This document shows, piece after piece, positions 15,781 through 24,146 of a stretch of 50,143 nt of DNA. The notes under the pieces were generated by a model. That model had not been told where the DNA came from. It worked only from the letters and a program-made list of their open reading frames with translations, and did no database searches. Source of the DNA: JBHICC01 sp046759385 (GTDB lineage: Bacteria > Pseudomonadota > Gammaproteobacteria > Acidiferrobacterales > SPGG2); NCBI GenBank assembly GCA_046759385.1, contig JBHICC010000017.1:1-50143 (forward strand), read 5' to 3'. Every line of letters begins with the position of its first letter. Position 1 is the first letter of the stretch. A program made the position numbers and the translations under genes.

Positions 15781-16419
15781 GTGAACAATCCCTTCGCCGA
15801 CGTGCACTTTGCTGTAAGCGCCCTCACCCCGCGCCAGCTGCCGCCTGATCGTGGTGCCGAGGTCGCGTTTGTTGGCCGTTCGAACGCAGGCAAATCGAGC
15901 GCGATCAACGCCATTACCGGTCACCGCGGGCTTGCGCGGACGAGTAAGACCCCGGGTCGCACCCGCGCTCTGAATGTCTTCAATCTGGATGAGCACCGCA
16001 GGCTCGTGGATTTACCTGGGTTCGGTTATGCGCGTGCCGCGAAAGAGTTTAAACACCAGTGGCAACAGGCGTTGAGGCACTACCTCGAACGGCGTCGCTC
16101 GTTGCGCGGTCTCGTGCTGGTGATGGATGTGCGCCGATCGTTGGCCGCAGCAGAGTACGAGCTGCTGCAATGGTCGCGGCAAGCGGCACTGCCCGTGCAT
16201 ATTCTGCTAACCAAGAGCGACAAGCTAGGACGCGCGCCGGCCCGGGCCGCGCTGCAGCAGGTCGCAAGCAACCTCTTGTCATTTCGCCACGGTGTTTCGG
16301 TGCAGCTGTTCTCGGCGTCGCGTCGCGAGGGCGTGGACCAAACTCGCGCAGTGCTGGCTGACTGGTTGAGGCTAAAAAAAAGCCCCGGCAAAAACAAGGG
16401 GAGAAAACCCGGGGCCTAA
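15781..16419 (+). CDS. engB: Ribosome biogenesis GTPase EngB (YihA/YsxC)
   Basis: TRAFAC-class GTPase required for large-subunit assembly. It has 212 residues with G1 GRSNAGKSS at 32-40, a switch-I segment LARTSKTPGRT, G3 VDLPGFGYA, G4 LTKSD and G5 SAS. The start codon is GTG with no clear Shine-Dalgarno; the N-terminus then matches EngB length and alignment, so it is the best choice. The last dozen codons are Lys/Arg/Gly-rich and non-conserved because the DNA also encodes the terminator of the minus-strand transcript described at 16374-16415. The gene is convergent with polA, as in Escherichia and Pseudomonas. Confidence 0.95.
   Translation: MNNPFADVHFAVSALTPRQLPPDRGAEVAFVGRSNAGKSSAINAITGHRGLARTSKTPGRTRALNVFNLDEHRRLVDLPGFGYARAAKEFKHQWQQALRHYLERRRSLRGLVLVMDVRRSLAAAEYELLQWSRQAALPVHILLTKSDKLGRAPARAALQQVASNLLSFRHGVSVQLFSASRREGVDQTRAVLADWLRLKKSPGKNKGRKPGA
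16374..16415 (-). terminator. Intrinsic terminator (minus strand), inside the 3' end of engB
   Basis: Read on the minus strand: stem GCCCCGG (16415-16409), a 20-nt pyrimidine-rich loop, CCGGGGC (16388-16382), then eight Ts (16381-16374). It ends the polA-direction transcript and the candidate sRNA. It overlaps the last codons of engB; on the plus strand there is no U-tract, so it is not a terminator for engB. Confidence 0.8.
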
Positions 16420-16497
16420 CCTTTCCTGGAACGCATATTCCAGGAAGCACCCGCTCAGGGAGGAGGAGCGGGCGGGACAGTCGAGGTTGACTATCCG
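16374..16497 (-). ncRNA. Candidate small RNA between polA and engB (Spot 42 / ErsA position)
   Basis: A structured, apparently independent transcript of about 124 nt reads in the polA direction. In order it has: a sigma-E-like promoter (16530-16503); a short single-stranded 5' end; hairpin 1 (16472-16466 with 16456-16450, 7 bp) whose 9-nt loop is CUCCUCCCU; hairpin 2 (16446-16438 with 16431-16423, a perfect 9-bp stem, loop UAUGCG); and a terminator hairpin followed by eight Us. E. coli Spot 42 and Pseudomonas ErsA lie in the same polA/engB spacer, are of similar size, and ErsA uses an AlgU promoter. I infer a positional and functional analogue; I cannot show sequence homology. The alternative is that this is only the structured 3' end of polA mRNA. 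Confidence 0.65.
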
Positions 16498-16502
16498 TGA
16501 AT

Positions 16503-16530
16503 ATAGACCCGCACGGCAGTCAGAAGTTCC
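16503..16530 (-). promoter_or_regulatory. Sigma-E / AlgU-type promoter for the candidate sRNA
   Basis: Minus strand: GGAACTT (16530-16524), a 15-bp spacer and GTCTAT (16508-16503). The E. coli sigma-E consensus is GGAACTT-N15-GTCTAA, so only the last base differs. A start near 16497 is expected. It lies 10-37 bp beyond the polA stop, in non-coding DNA, so codon constraint cannot explain it. Envelope-stress control is inferred. Confidence 0.68.
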
Positions 16531-16539
16531 CGCCGGCGC

Positions 16540-19245
16540 CTAATGCGCCTCATCCCAGTTATCGCCGACCCCAATATCAACCACCAGCGGCACCGATAAG
16601 GTGGCGATCTCACTCATGCACCGGCGGATGTTTTCCCCGCAAGCCTCGACTTGATCCTTTGCCACCTCAAACACCAATTCATCGTGCACTTGCATGATCA
16701 TCTTGACGTCGACCCGCGCGCTCGTGATCCATTGGTCCACCGCGAGCATTGCGAGCTTAATGAGATCCGCAGCGGTCCCCTGCATCGGCGCATTGATGGC
16801 GGCACGCTCGGCATACTGCCGACGCGCCTGATTACTCGCGTTGATGTCCTGCACGTACAGGCGTCGACCGTACACCGTCTCTACATATCCTTCACTACGC
16901 GCCTGTGTGCGCGTGCGCTCCATAAACGCTTTGACTTCCGGATAGCGGGCGAAATAGAGATCCACATACTGCTGCGCTTCGCGCCGGTCGATCTTCAGCT
17001 GTCGCGCAAGCCCGAAGGCCGACATTCCATAGATCAGACCAAAGTTGATGGCCTTGGCATTGCGTCGCATTTCCTCGGTCACCAGCTCCGTGCTCACACC
17101 GAAGACCTCGGCGGCGGTAGCGCAATGCACATCCGCACCTTTAGCAAAAGCATGTTGCAGGCCGGTATCTCCTGACAGGTGCGCCATGATCCGCAGCTCG
17201 ATCTGGGAATAGTCAGCCGACAGAATTTTATAACCGTCGGACGGCACGAATGCCTGGCGGATGCGGCGTCCCTCGGCTGTGCGTACAGGTATATTTTGCA
17301 GGTTCGGATCGCTGGATGACAATCGACCAGTCGCCGCCACTGCCTGATGGTAGGACGTGTGTACACGTCCCGTGTCGGGATTGATCATCTCCGCTAGCTT
17401 GTCCGTATAAGTGGATTTGAGCTTGCTTAAGCCGCGATATTCGAGAATCAGCTGGGGCAATGGATAATCCAAAGCGAGTTCCTGCAAGACGTCCTCGGCG
17501 GTAGATGGCTGTCCCTTGGGCGTCTTTTTGAGGACAGGCAATCCTAACTTGTCGTACAAGATCTCCTGAATCTGTTTAGGCGACTCGAGGTTGAACGGCT
17601 GCGCCGCGACCTTATGCGCTTCTTGCTCGCGCTCGAGCATACGCCGTGCTAGCTCGTCACTTTGCTGTCGCAGCATCCGCGCGTCGATCCTCACGCCGTT
17701 ACGCTGCATGCGCGCAAGCACCGGTATCAAAGGCACTTCCATTTCCTTGAAGATCTTCACCAACGTGGGGGTCTGCCGTAGTCGCGGCCATAGATGCTCG
17801 TGTAAACGTAAGGTTATGTCGGCGTCTTCGGCAGCATAGGGGGCGGCTTGCTCGATCGGCACTTCGCTAAAGTTGATCTGTGCCTTACCTTTGCCAGCGA
17901 CGTCCTCGTATTTGCGCGTTTTATAGCCGAGGTATTTGAGCGCCAAGCTGTCCATATCGTGTCGTGATCCGGTGCTGTTGAGCACATATGACTCAAGCAT
18001 GGTGTCGAAAGCAGCACCGGATAGCTCAATCCCGTAACGACTTAACACGACGATGTCATACTTAAGATGTTGACCGACCTTGTTAGCACTCGCACTTTCC
18101 AGTAACGGGCGCAGTTGTTGCAAGACGTGATCGCGCTCGAGCTGCTTTGGTGCCCCGGGGTAAGTGTGCGCCAGCGGAACATAGGCGCCGACACCCGTGT
18201 GATCGCTAAAAGACACGCCAACAAGCTCGGCGCGCATGGCGTCGAGATCAGTAGTCTCAGTGTCGAAAGCGAAAAGCGGGGCCGCTCGCAGGCGCTTAAG
18301 CCAGGTGTCGAGTGCTTTCTGATTGAGCACAGTCTCGTACTGGCCTTCGGTCCGGTCGTCGGTGCGCCCACCGGCCCCCTCACCGAGCTCGGCCAACAAG
18401 GTCCTGAACTCGAGCCGCGTATAGAGCTCACGTAACTTGGCTGTGTCCGGCGGCTGCCGCTGCAAGTCTTGCGGCTCTTGCGCCAACGGAACGTCGTGCC
18501 TGACAGTGGCGAGCTCACGCGAGAGCGGCAGCTGTTCAAGGGAACCCCGCAGATTCTCGCCGACTTTGCCAACAATCCCTTCCGCGTGCGCGATCACGCC
18601 TTCCAGCGAACCGTATTCCTGCAGCCACTTAGCGGCGGTCTTGGGACCGACTTTGGGCACGCCGGGGATGTTATCCACGCTGTCGCCGATGAGCGCGAGA
18701 TAGTCGGTGATGCGTTCTGGTGCTACGCCAAACTTTTCTATTACAGCTTGCCGGTCGTATAGAGCGTTGGTCATCGTATTAATCAAAGTGACTCGAGCAC
18801 CGACCAATTGCGCCATGTCTTTGTCGCCAGTCGAGATCAACGCGGACATGCCACTGTCAGCCGCGCGCTGAGCTAAGGTAGCTATCACGTCGTCTGCCTC
18901 TACACCCTCTACCATTAACAATGGCAAACCCATCGCCTGCACCACAGCGTGTATTGGTTCTACCTGCGCTGCCAGTTCGTCTGGCATCGGCGGTCGGTTG
19001 GCCTTGTACTCGGCGTACAGCTGATCGCGAAAAGTTTCTCCCTTTGCGTCAAAGACCACTGCTATGTGATTGGGATCGTAATCGGCCAACAACTTGCGCA
19101 GCATGTTAGTAATTCCGAAGACTGCTCCCGTGGGTTCACCGTGAGAGTTGGTGAACTGCGGCATCGCATGAAACGCTCGGTACAAGTACGATGAACCATC
19201 GACGAGTATTAGCGGCTTTGTTTTTTCATCGACTCGCATAGTCAT
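16540..19245 (-). CDS. polA: DNA polymerase I
   Basis: Repair and Okazaki-fragment-processing polymerase of 901 residues with all three domains. The 5' nuclease domain comprises roughly residues 10-300 (VEADDVIATLA, STGDKDMAQL, GDSVDNIPGV). The 3'-5' exonuclease domain keeps the catalytic DxE pair (D328, E330 in FAFDTETTDL), so proofreading is probably active, unlike in Bacillus-type enzymes. Polymerase motif A is LSADYSQIELR near 675-685, motif B RRNAKAINFGLIYG near 730 and motif C MQVHDELVFEV near 860. No strong ribosome site precedes the ATG; a second ATG two codons later is possible. It is divergent from the deacetylase-like gene and convergent with engB. Confidence 0.97.
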   Translation of the reverse strand: MTMRVDEKTKPLILVDGSSYLYRAFHAMPQFTNSHGEPTGAVFGITNMLRKLLADYDPNHIAVVFDAKGETFRDQLYAEYKANRPPMPDELAAQVEPIHAVVQAMGLPLLMVEGVEADDVIATLAQRAADSGMSALISTGDKDMAQLVGARVTLINTMTNALYDRQAVIEKFGVAPERITDYLALIGDSVDNIPGVPKVGPKTAAKWLQEYGSLEGVIAHAEGIVGKVGENLRGSLEQLPLSRELATVRHDVPLAQEPQDLQRQPPDTAKLRELYTRLEFRTLLAELGEGAGGRTDDRTEGQYETVLNQKALDTWLKRLRAAPLFAFDTETTDLDAMRAELVGVSFSDHTGVGAYVPLAHTYPGAPKQLERDHVLQQLRPLLESASANKVGQHLKYDIVVLSRYGIELSGAAFDTMLESYVLNSTGSRHDMDSLALKYLGYKTRKYEDVAGKGKAQINFSEVPIEQAAPYAAEDADITLRLHEHLWPRLRQTPTLVKIFKEMEVPLIPVLARMQRNGVRIDARMLRQQSDELARRMLEREQEAHKVAAQPFNLESPKQIQEILYDKLGLPVLKKTPKGQPSTAEDVLQELALDYPLPQLILEYRGLSKLKSTYTDKLAEMINPDTGRVHTSYHQAVAATGRLSSSDPNLQNIPVRTAEGRRIRQAFVPSDGYKILSADYSQIELRIMAHLSGDTGLQHAFAKGADVHCATAAEVFGVSTELVTEEMRRNAKAINFGLIYGMSAFGLARQLKIDRREAQQYVDLYFARYPEVKAFMERTRTQARSEGYVETVYGRRLYVQDINASNQARRQYAERAAINAPMQGTAADLIKLAMLAVDQWITSARVDVKMIMQVHDELVFEVAKDQVEACGENIRRCMSEIATLSVPLVVDIGVGDNWDEAH

Positions 19246-19348
19246 GAAGCGGCACCACTGTTCGTTGATGCTGGGGGCCGTGTGCGTCCCGCGCGTGTTC
19301 GCATTCTAACCCAAGGTATCCTACCTCGCCGGCGATTAGCCGATCCCT

Positions 19349-19361
19349 TATAATGCCACCA
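19349..19361 (+). promoter_or_regulatory. Possible -10 box placing transcription start at the ATG (leaderless candidate)
   Basis: A perfect TATAAT (19349-19354) ends six bases before the ATG of the deacetylase-like gene, and no Shine-Dalgarno fits between. If functional, transcription would start at about the A of the ATG. No good -35 is visible 16-18 bp upstream, so confidence is low. Confidence 0.3.
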
Positions 19362-20305
19362 TGGTGCTACAGGTGTACGTCGGTGACGACTTGGCACGTT
19401 ACGGATTCGGAGAAGGGCACCCCTTCGGCCCGGATCGCCTCGATGCATTCTGGCGCGAAGCAGTTAAGCAAGGACTCGACAAGAAGGTCCGCTTGGCAAC
19501 GCCCGCAAGCTGCTCGGAGAGCGACATAAGGCAGTTTCACACCCCAGACTATGTAGCGCGTGTTAAGCAGCAATCGGCAACGGGCACGGGCTACCTTGAC
19601 TACGGCGATACGCCCGCCTTCGAGGGTGTATTTGAAGCGGCTTCCTATGTCGTTGGAACCGGACTAAACGGTCTAGCCCATTGCATGTCGGGCGAGTGCC
19701 CGCGCATGTTCGTGCCAATCGCTGGTCTGCATCATGCACGCAAGGACTCGGCCGCCGGTTTCTGCGTATTCAACGACCCCGGGGTCCTCATCGTAACCGT
19801 GCGCCAGCAGTACGGTCTGAAGCGCGTCGCTTACGTTGACATCGACGCTCATCACGGCGACGGCGTCTTTTACGCATTCGAGGACGACCCCGACCTCATC
19901 TTTGCAGACATTCACGAGGATGGACGTTTCCTCTACCCGGGTACGGGATTCGCGCACGAAACCGGCAAGGGATCGGCCAAAGGCACCAAGCTCAACATCC
20001 CGATGTTGCCCGGAGCAGATGACAACGCGTTTCACGAGGTGTGGCCGGAGCTGGAGGCATTCGTGCGCGCTGGTAAACCCGAGATCATTCTGCTGCAGGC
20101 CGGCGCCGACAGTATCCGTGGCGACCCCATCACCCACATGCAGTTCACTCCTGAAGCCCACGGTTACGCGGCGAAGCGCCTGTGCGCCATTGCCGATGAA
20201 TATTGCGACGGCCGTATAATCGCTATGGGTGGAGGCGGTTACAATCGCACCAACCTGGGGCTTGGGTGGAGCGCGGTGCTCAACGGCATGCTAGGTATGG
20301 GCTAG
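19361..20305 (+). CDS. Histone deacetylase-fold zinc hydrolase (AcuC/acetylpolyamine amidohydrolase-like)
   Basis: A 314-residue arginase/deacetylase-fold enzyme that removes acyl groups from lysine side chains or polyamines. The catalytic set is complete: tandem His124-His125 in GLHHARKDSAAGFC, zinc ligands D162 and H164 in VDIDAHHGDG, D250 in QAGADSIRGDP, and the transition-state Tyr294 in GGGGYN. The class resembles AcuC-type bacterial members more than acetylpolyamine hydrolases, but the substrate cannot be read from sequence. It stands alone on the plus strand between polA and the diguanylate cyclase gene, with its stop 7 bp from the latter's end. There is no acetyl-CoA synthetase or acetyltransferase nearby to define a partner. 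Confidence 0.88.
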   Translation: MVLQVYVGDDLARYGFGEGHPFGPDRLDAFWREAVKQGLDKKVRLATPASCSESDIRQFHTPDYVARVKQQSATGTGYLDYGDTPAFEGVFEAASYVVGTGLNGLAHCMSGECPRMFVPIAGLHHARKDSAAGFCVFNDPGVLIVTVRQQYGLKRVAYVDIDAHHGDGVFYAFEDDPDLIFADIHEDGRFLYPGTGFAHETGKGSAKGTKLNIPMLPGADDNAFHEVWPELEAFVRAGKPEIILLQAGADSIRGDPITHMQFTPEAHGYAAKRLCAIADEYCDGRIIAMGGGGYNRTNLGLGWSAVLNGMLGMG

Positions 20306-20312
20306 CTTCGAG

Positions 20313-21128
20313 CTATCCCTTCGAACTTACGACGAGATTGCGCCCGGATTGCTTTGCCTCATAAAGCGCACGATCAGCGCGCGACAGCAACTGCTCGAGG
20401 TCTTCGCCTTTCACAAACAAGGTGGCACCGACGCTTATGGTGAGCTTGATTTTCTTCTCGCCGACGTCGAATTGCGCCGTGCTCACGGCTTCTCGGATGC
20501 GTTCGGCGATCCTGGATGTCTGGTCGAGCTCAGTCTCGGGCAACACCAACAAAAACTCTTCGCCGCCGTAACGGCCGACCTTGTCTGGCATACGCAGAGT
20601 CTCTACGAGAATGGATGCCACATTCTCCAGTACCCTATCCCCTGCCTTGTGGCCATAGGTGTCGTTGACTTCCTTGAAGTGGTCGACATCAATCATGGCG
20701 ATGCACAAAGGATGACCATAGCGCTCTGCCTGCGCCATCGCTTCGAGCACGCCGATGGTGATGCCGCGCCGGTTGCGCGTGCGCGTGAGCGCGTCGGTAA
20801 TCGCGAGTTGACCGAGTTCAGCCGCACGGTCTTCCGCGTGCAGACGTTTCTCATACTCGCGTTTGATGGGTGTCGCCACCAGCCAGTAGATCGGCGGAGC
20901 GATAAGCAAGGAAAGCACGGCGGCGCTGATAACGCTAACCAAAACCGACTGCGCCAATAAACCGAAGGCGGTCATGAGTAGCATGATGACGAGGTCGACT
21001 ACGAAGGTGACCGCGACGATGCCAAGCATGGCCCAAGCCGCAGAGATCACTCCAGCGTTGGTTTTCACCACGCGAGCCTTTTCTGGGTGCCGAGAGACGG
21101 CGCCAGGACGTCCATAACTATCTGACAT
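20313..21128 (-). CDS. Membrane-bound diguanylate cyclase (GGDEF)
   Basis: Makes cyclic di-GMP from two GTP. The ATG at 21128 has AAGGG close upstream and gives 271 residues; the longer open frame lacks support. Residues 26-85 contain two membrane segments, followed by a short helix (EYEKRLHAEDRAAELGQLA) that links to the GGDEF domain (about 105-268). The active-site motif is GGEEF at 188-192. Five residues upstream is the RxxD inhibitory site (R179-MP-D182), so product inhibition is expected. There is no PAS, GAF or EAL domain, so the membrane part is the only input. It is convergent with the deacetylase-like gene and 84 bp downstream of uvrD on the same strand, a probably separate unit. Confidence 0.93.
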   Translation of the reverse strand: MSDSYGRPGAVSRHPEKARVVKTNAGVISAAWAMLGIVAVTFVVDLVIMLLMTAFGLLAQSVLVSVISAAVLSLLIAPPIYWLVATPIKREYEKRLHAEDRAAELGQLAITDALTRTRNRRGITIGVLEAMAQAERYGHPLCIAMIDVDHFKEVNDTYGHKAGDRVLENVASILVETLRMPDKVGRYGGEEFLLVLPETELDQTSRIAERIREAVSTAQFDVGEKKIKLTISVGATLFVKGEDLEQLLSRADRALYEAKQSGRNLVVSSKG

Positions 21129-21212
21129 GATTACCCTTATCTTTAAATATATAGCGCCCGCTGTGCGTTTGCGAGCCACCCCGTCGGCTATTAGCACACA
21201 TCCTCAGGTCGG

Positions 21213-23369
21213 TTATATCTGTTGTAGCCTGGCGTAGGCGAGCACCAACCACTTACTGCCGGCCTGCTGAAAGTTAACCTGCACGCGCGCGTGTTCTCCC
21301 CGGCCTTCGCAGCTCGTGACCACGCCTTCGCCAAACTTTTCATGCCGCACGCGCTGCCCAAGGCGCATGGGACCTGATTGCGCAGTCGAAACGGTCGCCT
21401 CCGCCCTTGGCCGAGAGCGGGTCAGAAACGGCTGCGCGCGAACTTCATAAACGAGTTCCGGCGGAATCTCGCCGAGGAAGCGTGACGGACTGGTGTAGTG
21501 CTCCGTCCCATGGAGACGCCGCGACTCCGCATAGGTCAAGCACAGCTGTCGCATCGCGCGGGTCATGCCAACGTAGCAAAGACGTCGTTCCTCCTCGAGC
21601 CGCCCCGGTTCCTCCAAAGAACGTTGGTGTGGGAATAAGCCTTCCTCCATGCCCGTCAGGAAAACCAACGGGAACTCTAGCCCTTTGGCCGCATGCAGGC
21701 TCATCAGCTGCACGCAATCCTCCCACTCCCGCGCCTGCGCTTCGCCGGCCTCGAGCGCGGCGTGAGCGAGAAACGCAGACAAAGGATCCATATCGTCATC
21801 GTCCGTGTAGTCGAAGTTGCGGGCAGCCGACACGAGTTCCTCTAGGTTCTCCACACGTGCCTCTGCCTGTTCACCCTTTTCCTTTTTGTAGTGCTCAAGC
21901 AACCCACTGTGTTGCAAGACGTACTCCATTAGATCAGCCAAGGCGAAACCATGCGTGTCGTGCCCAAGCCGATCAACGAGCCCGAGAAATGCCGACACAG
22001 CGTTAGCATTGCGCGCCGCAAGTGTACCGCTTTCAATCAGTTGCTGTGCTGCCCCCCATAGCGAGCAGTCGTGCACCTTCGCATACTCACGGATCGCCGC
22101 CAGTGATCTTGTGCCGATGCCGCGCGGCGGTCTATTGGCCACGCGTTCGAACGAAGGGTCATCATGCCGACTCGCAATCAGACGCAAATAGGCCAGCGCA
22201 TCCTTGATCTCGGCGCGCTCGAAAAACCGCAGCCCCCCGTATACGCGGTAAGGAATCTTTGCATCGATTAATGCTTCTTCGAACACGCGTGACTGTGCAT
22301 TCGATCGATATAACACCGCGATCTCTCGGCGTGGGTGACCAGCCGTAGCCCAGGTCTGAACGCGGTCGATAACATAACGCGCTTCATCAATCTCATTGAA
22401 CGCTGTATAAAGATGTATCGGCTCGCCTTTGCCGCCGTGCGTCCAAAGATTCTTGCCTAGTCGCCCGTCGTTGTAGGTGATTACCGCATTGGCCGCGTTG
22501 AGGATAGTCTCAGTAGATCGGTAGTTTTGCTCTAGCTTTACAAGCTGGGTGCGTGGGAAGTCGCGCTCGAACGTGAGCATGTTCTCGATGCGCGCGCCGC
22601 GCCAACCGTATATCGACTGATCGTCATCGCCGACGACAAAGAGATTACTATGAGTACCAGCGAACAGCTTGAGCCATCGATACTGTATAGAGTTCGTATC
22701 TTGAAACTCATCGACCAATACGTGCCGGAAGCGAGCTTGATAGTTATTACGCATATGCTCGTTAGCTTGCATTAACTCGAGCACGCGCAGTAACAGTTCT
22801 GCAAAATCTACCAGTCCTGCCTTCTGACAGGTTTCTTCATAGGCTCGATAGACGCGCAGCTGTTGGCGTGCCTGGACATCAACGGGTTCACCAAGATCAT
22901 TGCACCGCCGGCCTTCCTCTTTCTGCGTATTGATAAACCATTGCAACGGTCGCGGCTGCCAATACGCCTCGTCGAGCTCCAAATTCTTAAGCACACGACG
23001 AATCAAGCGATACTGATCTTCGCTGTCGAGGATCTGGAAACCTTCGGGCAGGTTCGCGTCACGCCAATGCGCGCGCAGCAGTCGATGGGAAAGCCCGTGA
23101 AAGGTCCCGATCCACAGTCCGTTAACCGGACAGCGCAATAGCTGTTCGATGCGCCCGCGCATCTCCTGGGCAGCCTTGTTGGTGAACGTTACCGCCATGA
23201 TGGAATGCGGCGAAACCTGCTCTACCCCGACTAGCCAGGCAACACGATGCGTCAACACCCGAGTCTTGCCGCTTCCCGCCCCTGCGAGCACCAACAACGG
23301 TCCCGCCGGCGCGGCAACAGCCTCGCGTTGCTCGGCATTCAGCGCCCCAAGAATATCGGTCACATCCAC
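21213..23369 (-). CDS. uvrD: DNA helicase II UvrD
   Basis: SF1A 3'-5' helicase used in nucleotide excision and mismatch repair. It has 718 residues, the normal length. Motifs: Walker A AGAGSGKTR near 30-38, motif Ia AVTFTNKAA, motif II VLVDEFQDTN, motif III GDDDQSIYGWRGA, motif IV QNYRST, motif V SLHAAKGLEF and motif VI YVGMTRA. The C-terminal segment (about 660-718, KFGEGVVTSCEG) is the UvrD/Rep Tudor-like domain that binds RNA polymerase. The start codon is GTG, giving VDVTDILGALNAEQ. No obvious Shine-Dalgarno is seen. Confidence 0.96.
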   Translation of the reverse strand: MDVTDILGALNAEQREAVAAPAGPLLVLAGAGSGKTRVLTHRVAWLVGVEQVSPHSIMAVTFTNKAAQEMRGRIEQLLRCPVNGLWIGTFHGLSHRLLRAHWRDANLPEGFQILDSEDQYRLIRRVLKNLELDEAYWQPRPLQWFINTQKEEGRRCNDLGEPVDVQARQQLRVYRAYEETCQKAGLVDFAELLLRVLELMQANEHMRNNYQARFRHVLVDEFQDTNSIQYRWLKLFAGTHSNLFVVGDDDQSIYGWRGARIENMLTFERDFPRTQLVKLEQNYRSTETILNAANAVITYNDGRLGKNLWTHGGKGEPIHLYTAFNEIDEARYVIDRVQTWATAGHPRREIAVLYRSNAQSRVFEEALIDAKIPYRVYGGLRFFERAEIKDALAYLRLIASRHDDPSFERVANRPPRGIGTRSLAAIREYAKVHDCSLWGAAQQLIESGTLAARNANAVSAFLGLVDRLGHDTHGFALADLMEYVLQHSGLLEHYKKEKGEQAEARVENLEELVSAARNFDYTDDDDMDPLSAFLAHAALEAGEAQAREWEDCVQLMSLHAAKGLEFPLVFLTGMEEGLFPHQRSLEEPGRLEEERRLCYVGMTRAMRQLCLTYAESRRLHGTEHYTSPSRFLGEIPPELVYEVRAQPFLTRSRPRAEATVSTAQSGPMRLGQRVRHEKFGEGVVTSCEGRGEHARVQVNFQQAGSKWLVLAYARLQQI

Positions 23370-23540
23370 GCGCGGATCATAGCAACTGCGCTGACGCGCC
23401 GGCCATACAGCTCACGACTCAGGGAATGGACGTGCCGGCCGCGGATGCGGTTGGGTATCGGCTGCCGCAAGGTTCGATTAAGTCGTTGAACAATCTTGGA
23501 AAAGAGGATGAGCTCGCGCGGGGTTCAACGGAGGTTCGTG
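23370..23540. other. Spacer upstream of the accessory cluster
   Basis: This 171-bp stretch separates uvrD from the first frameshifted membrane ORF. I see no strong promoter, hairpin or repeat. The GGAGG at 23530-23534 belongs to the ATG at 23541. Confidence 0.4.
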
Positions 23541-23751
23541 ATGAATACTCTATCTCTATCTTTGGGGCAGACTGCACATAGTCAATGCCGCTTATGGCGT
23601 TATTACCGGTAAGATCGTTTTTTGCGCACGCTACAATTGGCTGCCTACTACGGTCTACAGAGAAAACGCGACGCCGTTGTTCTGGATCATGGTATTAGCT
23701 AATCTCGCTTTTGGCGGCTTCATCATTCATTTCACGCAAACCACGTTCTAG
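23541..23751 (+). pseudogene. Small membrane protein gene with a 5' frameshift
   Basis: GGAGG precedes an ATG at 23541, but that frame ends after 25 codons. Frame +1 from 23545 is open to a TAG at 23749 and reads as a plausible membrane protein (LWGRLHIVNAAYGVITGKI, then a hydrophobic FWIMVLANLAFGGFIIHF), yet lacks a start codon. Removing one base in ATGAATA just after the ATG joins start and body into a protein of about 68 residues with one or two membrane segments. I do not recognise the family. It is either a real frameshift or a sequencing error; the next gene has the same kind of lesion. Confidence 0.5.
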
Positions 23752-23767
23752 ATACGACGCCCAATCC

Positions 23768-24146
23768 ATGTCCGAAGATGAAAAAGGCTTGCGCATTTGG
23801 CAACGTTGGTTGCTTGGCCTAGTCGTCCTAAACCGAGGTTTACCCTGAGCCGGACTGGATTTCCGGGCCTCATATCGTTGACGGTTTGTGGGTAATTGCC
23901 ACTTCGTTGCTAATTGCCGGCTACGTGCTGTTCAAGAAAGGTTTCAGTTGGATTTCCTCCTTTGTACTGTTTTTATACTCCCTGATCAGTTTCAGCGTAC
24001 TGGGACACTATCTCTACGCGTCGCCATTTGACTTGCAATTCGTCATCAATCTAATGATCGTGTTAGAAGCTGTCGCGGCATTTGCATTGATAACATTCAT
24101 TGTGTTTGTGCAATTTCGGCATCCCATCCCAGGAGGCGCATCATGA
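23768..24146 (+). pseudogene. Small multi-pass membrane protein gene with a single-base frameshift
   Basis: The ATG at 23768 opens MSEDEKGLRIWQRWLLGLVVL, then the frame stops. The frame resumes as TEVYPEPDWISGPHIVDGLW and runs to a stop at 24146. Dropping one A from the AAA at 23830-23832 joins them seamlessly into about 125 residues with roughly four membrane segments. Without repair, only the C-terminal 86 residues could be made, from a TTG at 23886. The stop overlaps the deaminase start (ATGA), suggesting co-translation when intact. Family not recognised. Confidence 0.6.

Noticed and set aside
16423..16446. TTCCTGGAA/TTCCAGGAA hairpin as the engB terminator
   Set aside because: The 9-bp stem is perfect, but no T-run follows on the plus strand; it fits better as an internal hairpin of the minus-strand RNA.
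18669..18679. Single TTATCCACG, a DnaA-box-like word
   Set aside because: It lies inside polA coding sequence and is isolated; no cluster of DnaA boxes or AT-rich unwinding region is seen in the window, so there is no origin call.
21407..22006. Plus-strand ORF (about 200 codons) inside uvrD
   Set aside because: Antisense shadow of uvrD; Arg/Pro/Ser-rich composition typical of a GC-rich complementary frame.
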